Both the position numbers and the translations under genes were made by a program. Below, in pieces: positions 45,289-56,690 of a DNA stretch of 64,000 nucleotides. This DNA comes from Acanthaster planci (taxonomy: Eukaryota > Echinodermata > Asteroidea > Valvatida > Acanthasteridae): positions 2,473,681 to 2,537,680 of the forward strand of contig NW_019091380.1 in NCBI RefSeq assembly GCF_001949145.1, written 5' to 3'. Within the stretch, counting starts at the first letter, position 1, and each line of letters begins with the position of its first letter. Under the pieces are notes generated by a model. The model made no database searches. It was not told where the DNA came from and was given only the letters and a program-made list of their open reading frames with translations.

Positions 45289-47343
45289 CAATATCACTGC
45301 TCACATCCACGTTCAACGTGGGGGCTGATTCGATCCCGTAAATCATTCACTTTGGACTATTATTGGCAATAATGAGCACTGTTACCACACCCCTGTACAT
45401 TTAGGGGGCTTTGAGAATGATACCAAGCGTGTAGTCACCGCCTTCAATGGACTACTTGAATCCCACACAGGTCATTCGAATGGAAGACGGCAATCCTTCA
45501 AGATGAGTGAAAGATTACGGAATGAAAACGCTAAATGCTGGTCCCGTTTTGATATTGCTCCAAGTTACATGTACATGTACCCTGTGTGCAAATGGAGAGA
45601 CAGTGAATCACTTATGTATTGTGGGCGCAGTGGCAGCCTTTACGTTGGGGTTACTTTGTTATGTTAATGTTTTAACAAAGAAGAGCACTCAGGTGTGTAC
45701 CGAGAGTTTGCCCTCGTTTGGTGAGCTTTATTGTTCAACTTTCCCAGCGGGCGATTTGGTTCATTGATGAGGGTTTTTTTCTAATCACACAGTCTGTACA
45801 TTTCATAATAATTCAAGGTTCTTATACTTTATTATTTTTCAAAGAAGGTAATATTTCTGGGGCCTTGTACGTAGTTTGGACAAAATACGCAATGTTAAAC
45901 AAAAAAAAAATGAGTCAAACAGGTTAATCATTGCCGGCCAGGGTCCCCCCATGCGCTTTGTACACTTCGAAATTGACCACGTTCACACCCTATGCGTTTG
46001 CTATACGGGTCGACCGCACAATGCCTTCGCAGAATTGGCTTACGGGTTCATTCAGTTCTGCCTAAATTATGATTGGAATTTGAAAACCGATTGTTGCTTT
46101 TGTTATACACGCACAGTGGGTACTGACGAAAAGTCGTCTTCCGCGACACAAGGCCACTTTCTTTGTCGTAAGTCAACGGTATAACCCTGTGTTATTAATT
46201 GACCTTATTTAACTTGAAAGCGAGGTTAACTTTTTTTTCTCTGGGAACCAAGAATGAAATTAAAACAATGAAATCAAAGTTCATTAGAGGTCAATTTCTT
46301 TGTAATGGTGAAAGTGAGGCATGGAACCGAACGTAGTCTGGCACCAACCCATTTGACTGATTACATATAATAATATAGAACCGAGGAACATGATCAAAAA
46401 TGGCTTCCAAAGCAAGGTCTATAGACCACTCACATTTTGCCTAATGATCTTGTATGGGCGGCCAAACGTTTGCAGAAATCACCCGTTGGTCTATTTGACC
46501 TCAAATTCGCTCAAAGTGGACATTTTCCCATTAGTTTTAAACTGGGTTGTATTTTCATTTAGTATTACGTGTGCTATTATTTGGTGTTCTGATAGCTGAC
46601 AGCCGCGTGGGATTTAAAACTTTGTGAAGTAGTCTTTTATTTATGTACAGACGGCCAACCATAACTTGAGGGAAACTTGACTTGAAGGAAGCAAACCACT
46701 TGAAGGAAAGCATTGATGACACACTTTGAATCATTTGATGCACTGAATTTTGTTGGCGGAAAAAGTGAATATAAGTACATATTCACAAATTGCGTCTACA
46801 CGCTTTATTTACTGTATATTCATCTGAAATATTGGGGAACTGGCCCTGTCCTTACATGACACCGTAAAACCGAATAGTTATGATCTCTCCTGTTTAACAA
46901 AAAACAAACAAAAAGTTTGGCTTCAACTGTTCCCGAGACGGCCACGGACGACGCCACTGGATCCATGAAGATGCCAAGACAATAAAGAAACAAAACAAGC
47001 GGCGAACAACCAGATTGATCATATTAGTAAACGTCGCCGTAAAGGAATCACTGATCTCTTCGATAGATTTCCACATGAAAAACTCAGGCAGGAGGGCCTG
47101 GTCAACTCTAAACTAACTTACAGAGACGCATAGTGTTTCTCTGAGCCACTCTACAAATGTCAAATCTAAGGCTTTCTGCAGTCATCAGGTTACCAATGGG
47201 AAATTCAGACATCATAATCGAGTCCCCACGCATGAGGTCAACTCGAGGCCTAAATTGCGATCTTTGTTTAGGACTTCACTTTCAGCGAAGCCATCTCGAC
47301 GTTCAGAGCAGGCAAAAGCCCGGGTACAGACAATCTACCAGCC

Positions 47344-47420
47344 TCGAGCTGGACCAAGGTAGGGCGCAATTTTCTCGGCAACGGAGTTCCTTTGGTCAGA
47401 ACTGCTCTTTGCTGGGTCTC
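47344..47420. repeat. Dispersed repeat, copy C (diverged fragment)
   Basis: Reads GAGCTGGACCAAGG, then GCGCAATTTTCTCGGCAACGG and TTTGGTCAGAACT, clearly related to copies A and B over about 75 bases. Confidence 0.4.
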
Positions 47421-48887
47421 GCAGGTTTGCTTTAACACCTATGGTACATTGCACAGTACGTCGGGCCGTTATGCTTTGCGAGTGACATCCGATTCCCAGT
47501 GGAGCTGTTATCCCATTCTTAGCTTGCTCACGTGTGTGCGTTGTCCCGGTCCGTATTAACCAACTTTTTCGACTCGGCATCACCATACGGACAGCTGACG
47601 CACGTACGTACGTGCGGGTGTACATGTACATGTCTGCGGTAGTTGAGTTTGTGTTATTGTGGGAGAGCCTTCGTAAGTCGCTGAACGGGGATCCGTTGTG
47701 GTTCGCCGTTGTACCGTACTAGGGTGGCAGCCCCTTTGCCGTGGTTTGCGTGCGTACGGGCTGGATCTCTGCAGGGGTTTAAGGGCCACGTATACCGCCT
47801 TGGACAAGGCTACCAACGAGGGGGTGCTTCTACTCGAGGCGGATACCGGTCATTCTTCCACCATCTCAATGACTCATGTATAACATTGTTTATTGGCCTC
47901 TTGTCCCATGTCTCCACCTTACGAAAATCCCGGAGAAGCAGAAACATGCCAAAGTTGTTGATATTCTTAAACCTAACAAGGCAGTTGATGAACCTTCCAA
48001 TGGGTTTCAAATATGAACCTATCAGCTATGCGTTAGCTTCAAAATGTTTGAGAGATCGACATGCATCTACAAACCGCCTTCTTCCCATCTGAATCTGCAG
48101 ACTTCAAACCAGGACGATCTACATTTGACCAGTAGTTCCGGCGTAACCCCTGGGGCAACTCCCTCGTGGGAGCTCTTGCCCCAACCCATCGTCGCCCCCC
48201 CCGGGTTCTCTAGCCCCCTACCTCCGTGTCCCAAGGTGGGCCACGAAAAACGCTGACATTAATCATAAATGTTTCCAATAAACGGCCGTATTCCATTGAC
48301 TAAAAGTGTAACAGGCTGGGCGCGCGAAAGTGCGAGTGCACGTTGCGACGATGCGCCGGTGACGGCTTAAGGTTGGCGACCCGAAATCAACAATGCGACG
48401 GCACGACGCGACAATGCAATAGATATATGTACGACGTTTTGAAACCCGATTACTGCCATTTGGGGGGTGCATGTGTGGCACTGTTGCTTGGGTTGGGTCT
48501 ACGTCTGCTGAGCTGTATCGCAAACTTCCAATTTTGGAACTAAAATGGCTGTTCATTATGTGTGCTGTACAGTATTTGGTTATTATAGTGTGCTAATAAA
48601 TATTGTCCATGTTAACCGACGCATAATCTGTCATTTGGTTCCAACAGTAGATTAATCCTATTAGACGCCATAACTGCGGTGGGCCACATTAATTCACAAT
48701 TCACACGCACATTTTTCAGCTTGACGCTTTGGAAAATCAGGACACCAAGTTGGTCGAAGAGGCATGTAACGCGTGTACCACCTGTCCACGAGCATTGTGC
48801 CACCGCAGTAATGGCTTCTAATTCTGGTTGTCGAATTACACTATACGGGCGATTCACAATGTTATGCCTCCAAGAGTTTGCAACGCG

Positions 48888-48971
48888 TTGGCCAATCACA
48901 ATGCGCGAAATCTGCCGACCCAGTGCGTGTTTGGAAAGGGTCGACAGATTTCGCGCACTGTGATCGGTCAA
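48888..48971. repeat. Hairpin with 34-nt arms (possible structured RNA)
   Basis: Left arm 48888-48921 and right arm 48938-48971 are inverse copies over 34 bp with four differences, all transitions, around a 16-nt loop. If transcribed from the minus strand three of the four would be G-U pairs. The arms contain the 14-base block TGCGCGAAATCTG. Could be a miRNA-type precursor, a short palindromic transposon relic or a chance palindrome; expression is unknown. Confidence 0.6.
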
Positions 48972-50873
48972 GAAATCTCTCTATAAACAGCTCTGTACCG
49001 TAGCCACTCCCTTGCGTCATTAGTGGCGCATTGTCGCGTAGTACCGTCACGCATGGTGACGTCTATGGTGTACTATTCAGGCCACGTTAAGCAGTTTGGG
49101 GAGTCTCCGTACGCCGCAGTGTTGTTAAAAAGCACAGTATAAAAAGTGCTGCTGCGGTGTATCTGGGATTTGGTGTGTGTGGGGGGGGGGAATTCAAAAG
49201 CGAATGCGGCTTTGGTCTTATTCAACATGAGGTTGGGGGAGAAAAATCAAAAGCCTTTACTCATGGTCCTGACATCCTTACTTTTATTTGCTGGCGTTGT
49301 TTTCTTAGGGTTTTGGTACTAATATCTGATAAATTAAGATACTGATTACTTTCTTTCCTACTCACCTGTGAAGTATTCTTTGTTAAAAAAAGAAAATCCG
49401 TCGGCTGGGGGCAACTTGCCCTACCGCTGCTGGCAATGCCACTGCAGTATTGTTACGCAGTGCGGTGAATATAGCAGCGCGGTTAAAGTCTCTTCTGCCC
49501 CTTGGTTTCCCCTCTGATCCAGTGTTAGGTCCCAATTTTTCGGGTTTCTGGGGGAGTGATCACATTTATTTTTTATAAAGCCTGAAAATTTACCTGTGAT
49601 GACACGCTTCTGGAAGCCTTTGATAAGACAAATTAGATGCACAGATTTTAGAATTTCCAATTACTTTTCGCTTATTTATTGCCAATGCACGACTTTCTAT
49701 GGTAACTGGATGGAAGACCTAGTTATGATTGGCCTATCTCGTTCATCTCATTGTTGTGCCACCTAGCGGCCATCCTACTTCACCCTGTACAAGTACTTGG
49801 TACCTTTCGGTAATTGATTCGGTTTTATTCGTCACACGCGATCCACACAGTATACGCACGTATTTACGTGGGAACGTTGATTGCCTTACCTCAGATAAAT
49901 CGGAACTCGGCCAGTATGTTACTCATCCAATGCTAGAGCCAAACCGATGGATTCAGACGTTCACAGACAAAAAGCGACCACCGAAAGACTTGTTATCACG
50001 TCTAAATAAACCTAAAACCAAAATATCGAAAAATCTTTTCACACTACTTTTCTCACCGTGCATGGGGATTATGTAGTTTTTCGATTTAAGACAAAATCAT
50101 TCTTCAACTCTCTGGATGAACACATGTACGCAGCTTTTTGGGGGGCGAAGTAAGATAGAAGCCAGTGGCTTTCATTTTTGACGTCATGCATCTGCTCTTC
50201 CTTCCATGCTTACTGAGTGACAAGCAAAAGAGTGTGGTGTTCTGTAGACGACAAAATCGCCGTCGTGCCGTTGCGTCATGGCGTCGCCTCTTTTCCTAGT
50301 ACTTTTATGCTGTAGTTACAGAGTGTCCACGTAAAAAGTATACCGAGACAAAAATTACTGTAATAGCAAGACTACTTTATATATGGGAAAGCGAAATATA
50401 TCTCTAGAAAGGGCAGAATGTCCTCTTTGAAATGGTATACAGCTTGTGATGTTATTGACACAGATGAGTGAACAAACTAGACTGGTGTTAAGGATACTGA
50501 AATCGACATTGTGGCAAATTTGCATATTTCATAAACAAGGCACAACCATGCAGGTGTGGTCTGTTTTATGTCACCTTCTGTTTTGATCCTCAGCGTTTCG
50601 TGGGACTGTGCAACACCCAAACTGTTATTAAAGCCGGCGTGTCGTGGGTAAAGTTTTATGGGTGAATTTACGGAGAACTGGGTCTCAACAACATCAGAAT
50701 GTCTACCAGAAAACGTATGCAATCAGAAACGCCTTCTTTAGTCGAAGCATCTGAAGCAAACCATCGGGTTTTTTTTCACGATTAAATCATTTGGCCGCAC
50801 CAGCATCGGAGTTGCAGCTTTGTAAACTTGCGGCAAATCTTTTAAAGGAGCGTGATCATATGGAGTTTTACTG

Positions 50874-51197
50874 CAAATGAACAATACCAAGAGCTGATGA
50901 ACAATGTAAAGAGCAAAATGAGCAACGAAAAAAGCAAAAGGAACAATGCATAGAGCAATATAAACAATAAAAAGAGTGAATGAGCAATAAAACAGCATAA
51001 TTAGCAATGAAAAGAGCAATATAAACAATAAAAGAGCAATATCGTCAATGAAGAGTAAATAAGCAATGAAGCGCAATATGAGCAATGAAAAGAGCAGTGT
51101 GAACAATTAAAGAGCAATATGAACAATACACAGATCAATATGAACAACAGAAATAGAAAAGTAAACAATGCAAAGAGCAAAATGAACAATGCAAAGA
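50874..51197. repeat. Degenerate short tandem tract (GAGCAATATGAACAAT-like)
   Basis: About 320 bases of loosely repeated GAGCAA / GAACAAT / AAACAAT words with 10-20 base spacing. On the minus strand it reads as long Leu/Phe/Ile-rich open frames, which are compositional. Confidence 0.8.
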
Positions 51198-51227
51198 ATT
51201 TAAATATCATCCTTCCAAGGGAAGGAC

Positions 51228-51720
51228 ATGAATGGTATTTCTGCAGTCAAACCCTTTGCTTATCACCGGTGTGTTAAATTCTTTGGAGGGAAGTCTGATC
51301 TAGAGAGCCTTATGGAAAATATCCACGCCGAAGAGGAATCAGACGTGAATGAAGTTCAGGAAGACGTGAAGTGGAAGTTCAGAAGTGGAAGACTATGCCA
51401 TCTATCCAGATTGGCTGACTGAAGCCAGAGAAACAAGTAGGGAGATTTGGGATGAAAATATGTCAAATACGTCAACAAAGGCATGAATGAAGATCAGGCA
51501 AGGCTTTTGACAACAGTAAGACCCTCTGGGCGGTCAAACAAGACTTTTTCGACATCTATTAGGAATTTCTGTCAAGGCAACCTTTATTAGAAGGATAATG
51601 AAACTCACCGGGACATTGTGGATGATCTCAAGGAAAAACTTGCTGAAGGCACATTTGAAGGTTTCAGATACAACAAGGAAAGGTCAAAGGAGCTCTGGCG
51701 TATTGTAACGAGTTTTTAAA
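51228..51720 (+). pseudogene. Decayed coding-like sequence, unidentified
   Basis: Several frames contain protein-like stretches interrupted by stops or shifts, for example YAIYPDWLTEARETSREIW near 51390-51450 and HRDIVDDLKEKLAEGTFEGF near 51610-51665. The composition differs from the flanking repeats and looks like an old gene from a mobile element or a lost host gene. I cannot assign a family. Confidence 0.35.
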
Positions 51721-52295
51721 CTGATTGTTCGCAGTCGGGTACTGAATTTATGAGAGAATTTACAATTATTACAAACTGTTGTTGAGCGTCTAACCCAGTG
51801 CTTTTAGCAATCACGCTGGTTTTTGTTTGCACTTGCGCTCCTAACAAAGCATACACACAAACCCTCAGTTAACCTTGCAGTTTTGAGTATAAAGTCCCGC
51901 AAAGCCGTTTTGACGTCGTCAGACTGCTCGATTAACAGGAAGATCGCTTGTGTGTCCAGATAACATAAACCATATTCCATATTCGTCGTAAACGGTGTGT
52001 GTGTTATAGTTGAGTCCCGGCACCGGTAAATATTTCCCGCTCTAAATCTAACAATATAGAAAACAGTTCCAAGTCCATTTGACAAAGTACTTCGCGTTTG
52101 TTTAAACGACCTAGTCGAGTTAACGGTAAACATGCGACTGATGTCAAACTCTGCGTGGTCAAAGTTGTTATTTTAACGGCTCAAATACCTTCTTATTTGG
52201 TATAGGTAGTTTACAATAGAACAATATCTTTCTCACCGTATAATACACGTGAAAGTTAACCGGAGTGTACACATATGGTTTTGGGTCATCGAGTA

Positions 52296-52630
52296 CACTG
52301 TAAATCCAAGTGTTTAATTTCTAAACACTTTATAAATGCGTTTTTACAACAATTTTTTGACATTTTTATACGTTTACAAAAAGGATGTTTATCAATATAA
52401 ACACACATGTTTAGCACTCCAACATAATGGACCGGTAAATATACCCTTTACTCTTTCAATATTTAAACACATGGTATATTCAACTAAACATGTCAGTGTG
52501 TTTAGGGAAGCGTTTAGATATAAACATTTTGACACATTTACATGCTGTAACAGTTTATAAACATTTTAACACGTTTATAAGTTATAAAGTGTTTAAGACT
52601 TCAAATGTGTTTAATTATTTAACACAACAA
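52296..52630. repeat. AT-rich repeat dense in TAAACA/TGTTTA palindromes
   Basis: Begins CACTGTAAATCC, like the end of the MITE at 63269-63523, and is filled with TAAACAC and GTGTTTA words in both orientations. A second patch occurs at about 53455-53545, just before the (TTTAG)n array. The right boundary is uncertain. Confidence 0.5.
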
Positions 52631-53550
52631 TATGCCTCTGCATTTAGGACTCTTTTTTAAATAGGGTCCAAAATCGACATGAAACAAAAGTAAAAGCACC
52701 GGGACGATCCCACCAGGAAACTACACTTATATTTCTATTTCAAAGACCTTTGGTTGTCATTTCGGCTGTCATTTGTCAGTTGCCATGCACAAGTTTAAAA
52801 TTAGAGAATCTTTATGGCGCATATCTATCCGGTTCGTAAAGTGTGACGTCGCCTCAGTTAAAACCACGCCCACTGCACATGCACTGCACATAGAGTTACA
52901 TTTATTGATCGTCGTTTACTGGAACCATGGAAGCGGAAGTTAAAGCGCAACTTCAGCAATCGTCCGATGGGAGCCTGTAAATTGTGGCGCGGCTTCCTTT
53001 GTGACGAAGTCACTTACAAACCGGATACCAGCTAATTCTAGACCATGTATCCGGGCCAAAAAGTTGGTTTGCGCATGATCAGTTGTCCAATTTTAAACAT
53101 TTAGTTTAGAGTGGCAGTGAATACAGGGTTTACAAACTGGCATGCTTCGCTTGAAGATGTACTGCTCTTTGGGAAAAATTCAACTTTTCGAGACTCAGTT
53201 TCTTACAAACAGTGATGCAAACAGTGGTGGCTACGCACCTGTACTTGAATAAATCAAAGAAATGAATTGTGAGTTTGTCGACCAAATTACTTTTTTATAT
53301 TTGAATGTCATTGGGTATACCACTTTTAAACAGTAATCGCAACATCACACTGACCTCTGTCCTTGTCATTGACACTTGTTTTGAGCTCTAAGTCTGAAAT
53401 TTTAATCATAATACTTCTGCAAATTTATACAAGGTAAACGCAGTGTTGAGGTAATCTAAACATGTTCTAACCACTAGTGTTTACAAAATACATATTGTGT
53501 TTAATGTTGTAAACACGTAAACACATTTTATAAACGCGTCAAGTGTTCTC

Positions 53551-53815
53551 GGTTTAGTTTAGTTTAGTTTAGTTTAGTTTAGTTTAGTTTAGTTTAGTTT
53601 AGTTTAGTTTAGTTTAGTTTAGTTTAGTTTAGTTTAGTTTAGTTTAGTTTAGTTTAGTTTAGTTTAGTTTAGTTTAGTTTAGTTTAGTTTAGTTTAGTTT
53701 AGTTTAGTTTAGTTTAGTTTAGTTTAGTTTAGTTTAGTTTAGTTTAGTTTAGTTTAGTTTAGTTTAGTTTAGTTTAGTTTAGTTTAGTTTAGTTTAGTTT
53801 AGTTTAGTTTAGTTT
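53551..53815. repeat. (TTTAG)n microsatellite, about 53 copies
   Basis: 265 bases of almost uninterrupted TTTAG pentamers, ending in TTTTTAAAAA. Directly preceded by TAAACA-rich sequence and followed by the element-like pseudogene cluster. Confidence 0.99.
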
Positions 53816-53859
53816 TTAAAAACGAACAAACAATCAATATGTAAGAAGTTAAAACACAC

Positions 53860-54170
53860 ACTTTTCCCTTCACTAAAAATGAGCAGACATTTAAATTACA
53901 AGACTACATCGATAAATTACAAGGCAAAAAAGTCGTTAGAGTTAAAAGAGTAAGTTTTCACCCTGGATATTTTAACATTACAAACTCCACCGAAATCAGA
54001 CAGTTTGTTTTTTTATGACGTAATAAGTGATCATATTCAAGCTCATGAGGAAGAAAATCTAGAAGAATTTAGCGATACCATTAGTCAAAAACTAGATAAC
54101 CTCAACGAACAAACAGCAAATTTGAGAAGAGAAAATATAGCAAGAGGAATTCATAGGCAGCAATGAAAAG
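53860..54170 (+). pseudogene. Element-associated gene remnants, first part
   Basis: Two open stretches in series: a lysine/valine-rich segment at about 53882-54016 containing VSFHPGYFNIT and ending in a stop, and a charged coiled-coil-like segment at about 54040-54166 (EEENLEEFSDTISQKLDNLN) also ending in a stop. No start codons fit. Their position just upstream of the next two remnants suggests one inserted element. Confidence 0.45.
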
Positions 54171-54413
54171 CAATTAATTATCTAATGCTTTTAACTAAAG
54201 AAAATAAGATCTCATTACGGAAGCACAACGCATTGCACTGTACTGAAGTTTATTCAAGGAAGGATTTTCTGAGAAGATAATTCGTGCAAATAACGCCAAA
54301 AATTAGAAGCGCTCAATCCGAACCAAGAGATGTTCTTTAGTTAGACCTAGGGGTTTCAATAGTATAATCATGCAACAGCTCTACACGGGGAAACATCCAG
54401 GAATTTTTTGTAA

Positions 54414-54875
54414 CATGGAGAGCGCGGTAACATCATTATTCCTCCTGGATTTTACGACGTTGATTGCTTTGAATTTATTTTAAACGTAATTCTGGGCGTA
54501 AGTTTTAAAGTACATAGAGACTCGAATTTAGTTACAATTATGATAACAGACTTAAATCTTAGATTGCGGTTGGGTAAAGAAGTCCCAAAGCTGTTAAACC
54601 TGCCAAAAGGTAGGCTAGTACCAAACGTTATTTACAAAGGAAAAATAACCGTAAACCCTTTCGATGAGCTTTGGATACACTGTCGCGAGTTAAACACGTC
54701 TCATAATTATTTTAACGGCCAGACTTCAGACATGTTGTGCTCTATTACAGACCCAAGCGAGATGGCAAAACCACTTAAAAACGGAAAAATAACAAGTTTC
54801 CATTTTTCGGTGAGAAACGACAGGGGAGAAGTGATAAATACAAGGGCGCTGGAATTCCGATTGATTTATAAATAG
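54414..54875 (+). pseudogene. Remnant of a virus-like / selfish-element structural-type protein
   Basis: Open frame from 54414 (no ATG until 54540) to a stop at 54873-54875. It starts with N-I-I-I-P-P-G-F-Y-D-V and ends with HFSVRNDRGEVINTRALEF, a beta-rich layout with W-x-H-C and N-G-Q-T-S-D between. I recall the same order (IPPG near the start, an aromatic-hydrophobic-Cys strand, and a D-x-G turn near the end) in predicted proteins of corals and other marine animals that sit in virus-like or Maverick/Polinton-like elements. The family name is not certain; the copy is truncated at its 5' end. Confidence 0.5.
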
Positions 54876-55059
54876 CCCCGCAGGTCTAAGAGACTGTCTT
54901 CCTACGTAAATTTCTTTTAAGCATATAATTAAAAAAAAAACCTTAACGACCTTGAGTAAGTCACCAGAGATTTTCAGGCTTTACCCCGAGTTGGAAGAGC
55001 GCGAAGCTGAAAACCAAACATAGCTCTACAGACTCTAAAAAATCGAAGCCTGTCAAAGC

Positions 55060-55540
55060 ACAAAACGGATACTCACCGCGCTAAACTACGTGAAACACGG
55101 AGTTGAGGCATTGGGTGCAACGTCGCCAGCCGTGGGAATACCCGCTATGTTAGGTTTGATTTCGGCACCCCTGGGCCTTTGATGGAAGGCATCGCCATCG
55201 GTGCGTTTTGTGCGTACGCCGTGTTAAAATACGTCTAAAAAACACGATCAAATCAGAATGCTCTGCGACAAAAAGTTTAAAAAGATCGAAGAATAAATCT
55301 CGCAGGCCATTAACGACGGTGATATTTCTCACGAGGAATTTGTGTTGGTCGCAGGCGAGCTAAAAAATTTAACGAATTGAAAGAAAAATCTGAAGACTGA
55401 TACCAAACTCCAGGTGAGCGCAGCGAGCGACCAAGAGGTCGAAAAACGCGCTAAACGTTTAGCCAGAGTCATGTTTGGCAAGGAAGAAAAAACGACGCGA
55501 GCGAGCACGAGCGCAGTGAGAAGCATTGTTGGTCATTTCA
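55060..55540 (+). pseudogene. Remnant of a membrane/helical element protein
   Basis: Pieces in more than one frame: a hydrophobic glycine-rich stretch (AMLGLISAPLG and LMEGIAIGAFCAYAVLKYV, about 55145-55237) followed by helical KHDQIRMLCDKKFKKIEE and, after a stop, ISQAINDGDISHEEFVLVAG (about 55238-55365). This hydrophobic-then-KH-x-x-I-R arrangement accompanies the protein above in similar elements as I recall them. Frameshifts and stops make it clearly non-functional. Confidence 0.5.
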
Positions 55541-55736
55541 TATAATAAAACACGTTGACGGATTTGATATTTCGTATCGTAAGTAACCTAAAAAGAGTGC
55601 CCACCAAGATATAAATCTTTACCTAGCGAGGAAAGCGAACCAGTCATAGGCACCCTGTTTAGACTAGAGTTTATACTAAACCCAGTTTCACCTTGAAACG
55701 GGGAACTTTTTGTTTTAATCCATCGATACGTTATTT

Positions 55737-56078
55737 CTAGAAGTAATCAATTAAACCATTGCAGTCAACGCAATTGCTGCAATCTGTGCAGTATTTCCAA
55801 TCTTCACAGTTAATACATTTTACAGCAAAACATTCGATGCAATTTTTACAGTGTTTACAATCGTTGCAAGCTTCACAGTATTCACAACAGTTACATTCTT
55901 TACAACATTCACATTCGATGCAATTTTCAGTTTTGACAACAGATACATTTGACAGACTTGGTGCATTTGTTACAATAATCTCTTCACTTTTTCCAATCGT
56001 TACAACCTTTACATTCAGCACAATCAATGCAGTAACTGCAACAGATACATTTGACATTTTTTTTACAAAATTGCTCAT
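55737..56078 (-). pseudogene. Cys-x2-Cys repeat protein, probably frameshifted
   Basis: A 113-codon open frame whose last 60 residues hold 19 cysteines, mostly spaced C-x2-C (for example CEACNDCKHCKNCIEC). Upstream, at about 55960-56055, the same kind of cysteine pattern (CICCSYCIDCAECKGC) continues in a different frame with two stops, so the ancestral protein was longer and this copy carries at least one frameshift. Dense C-x2-C runs suggest metal binding. It sits beside the element remnants and may belong to the same insertion. Family not recognised. Confidence 0.5.
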
Positions 56079-56612
56079 ACATAACTACAATGTTTTAATA
56101 TTTTGTCATATTTTTCTAAACCACTAAAAATTGTTTTGTTTTAAAGCCAGCGAGTAACAGTCAGGTATCTATCCACGGAGACCACAGAGGTCCCCACGAG
56201 CACACCAAAGGTAGAATTTTTATTGTGAGCTAAACTCACATTTACTGATCGAGAAAAAGGGTCGTGTAGGTACCAGGAGAAGGGACCCTATACTGGTCTA
56301 GAATACCCATACACTATACTACTAGAGCATTGGTAAGGACGTTTTGTTCACTTTCGCTTGTATAACATGGACAAAAGTGAAGGGAGGGACGTGTTTTAAG
56401 CATAGAGGAAGGGCAGAAGCAGTTTGCAACGCTGGCACTTCAAAGTGTTCAATGGTGGTCACCGCCGAGTCATGTGAAATAACAGAAAACATTCCAAAAA
56501 TGCCCGAGTACTGCCTCCATCTTAGCTGGATAAGCGGGGAAATACTATCCTAACAGTAGTTGTGGTGTTTTGCTTGCAATTAAATATAATAATATAAGTC
56601 ATTCCTGTGACC

Positions 56613-56613
<1 letters not shown>

Positions 56614-56687
<74 letters not shown>
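56614..56687. repeat. (GA)n microsatellite
   Basis: 74 bases of uninterrupted GA dinucleotides; the minus-strand Ser/Leu open frame through it is spurious. Confidence 0.99.

Positions 56688-56690
<3 letters not shown>

Larger units (their letters stand above)
45289..50870. other. Intergenic region upstream of the EGF gene
   Basis: 5.6 kb with no recognisable gene. Contains dispersed repeat copy C and the hairpin at 48888-48971. The part next to 45288 should hold the EGF gene promoter and 5' UTR, but no TATA box or other defined motif was seen. Confidence 0.6.

Noticed and set aside
46894-47100. Short coding-like sequence on both strands
   Set aside because: Some codon-like regularity, but no domain, no splice partners and no conservation evidence available.
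50738-51210. Leu/Phe-rich minus-strand frames resembling a membrane protein
   Set aside because: Explained by the repeated AACAAT/GAGCAA words.
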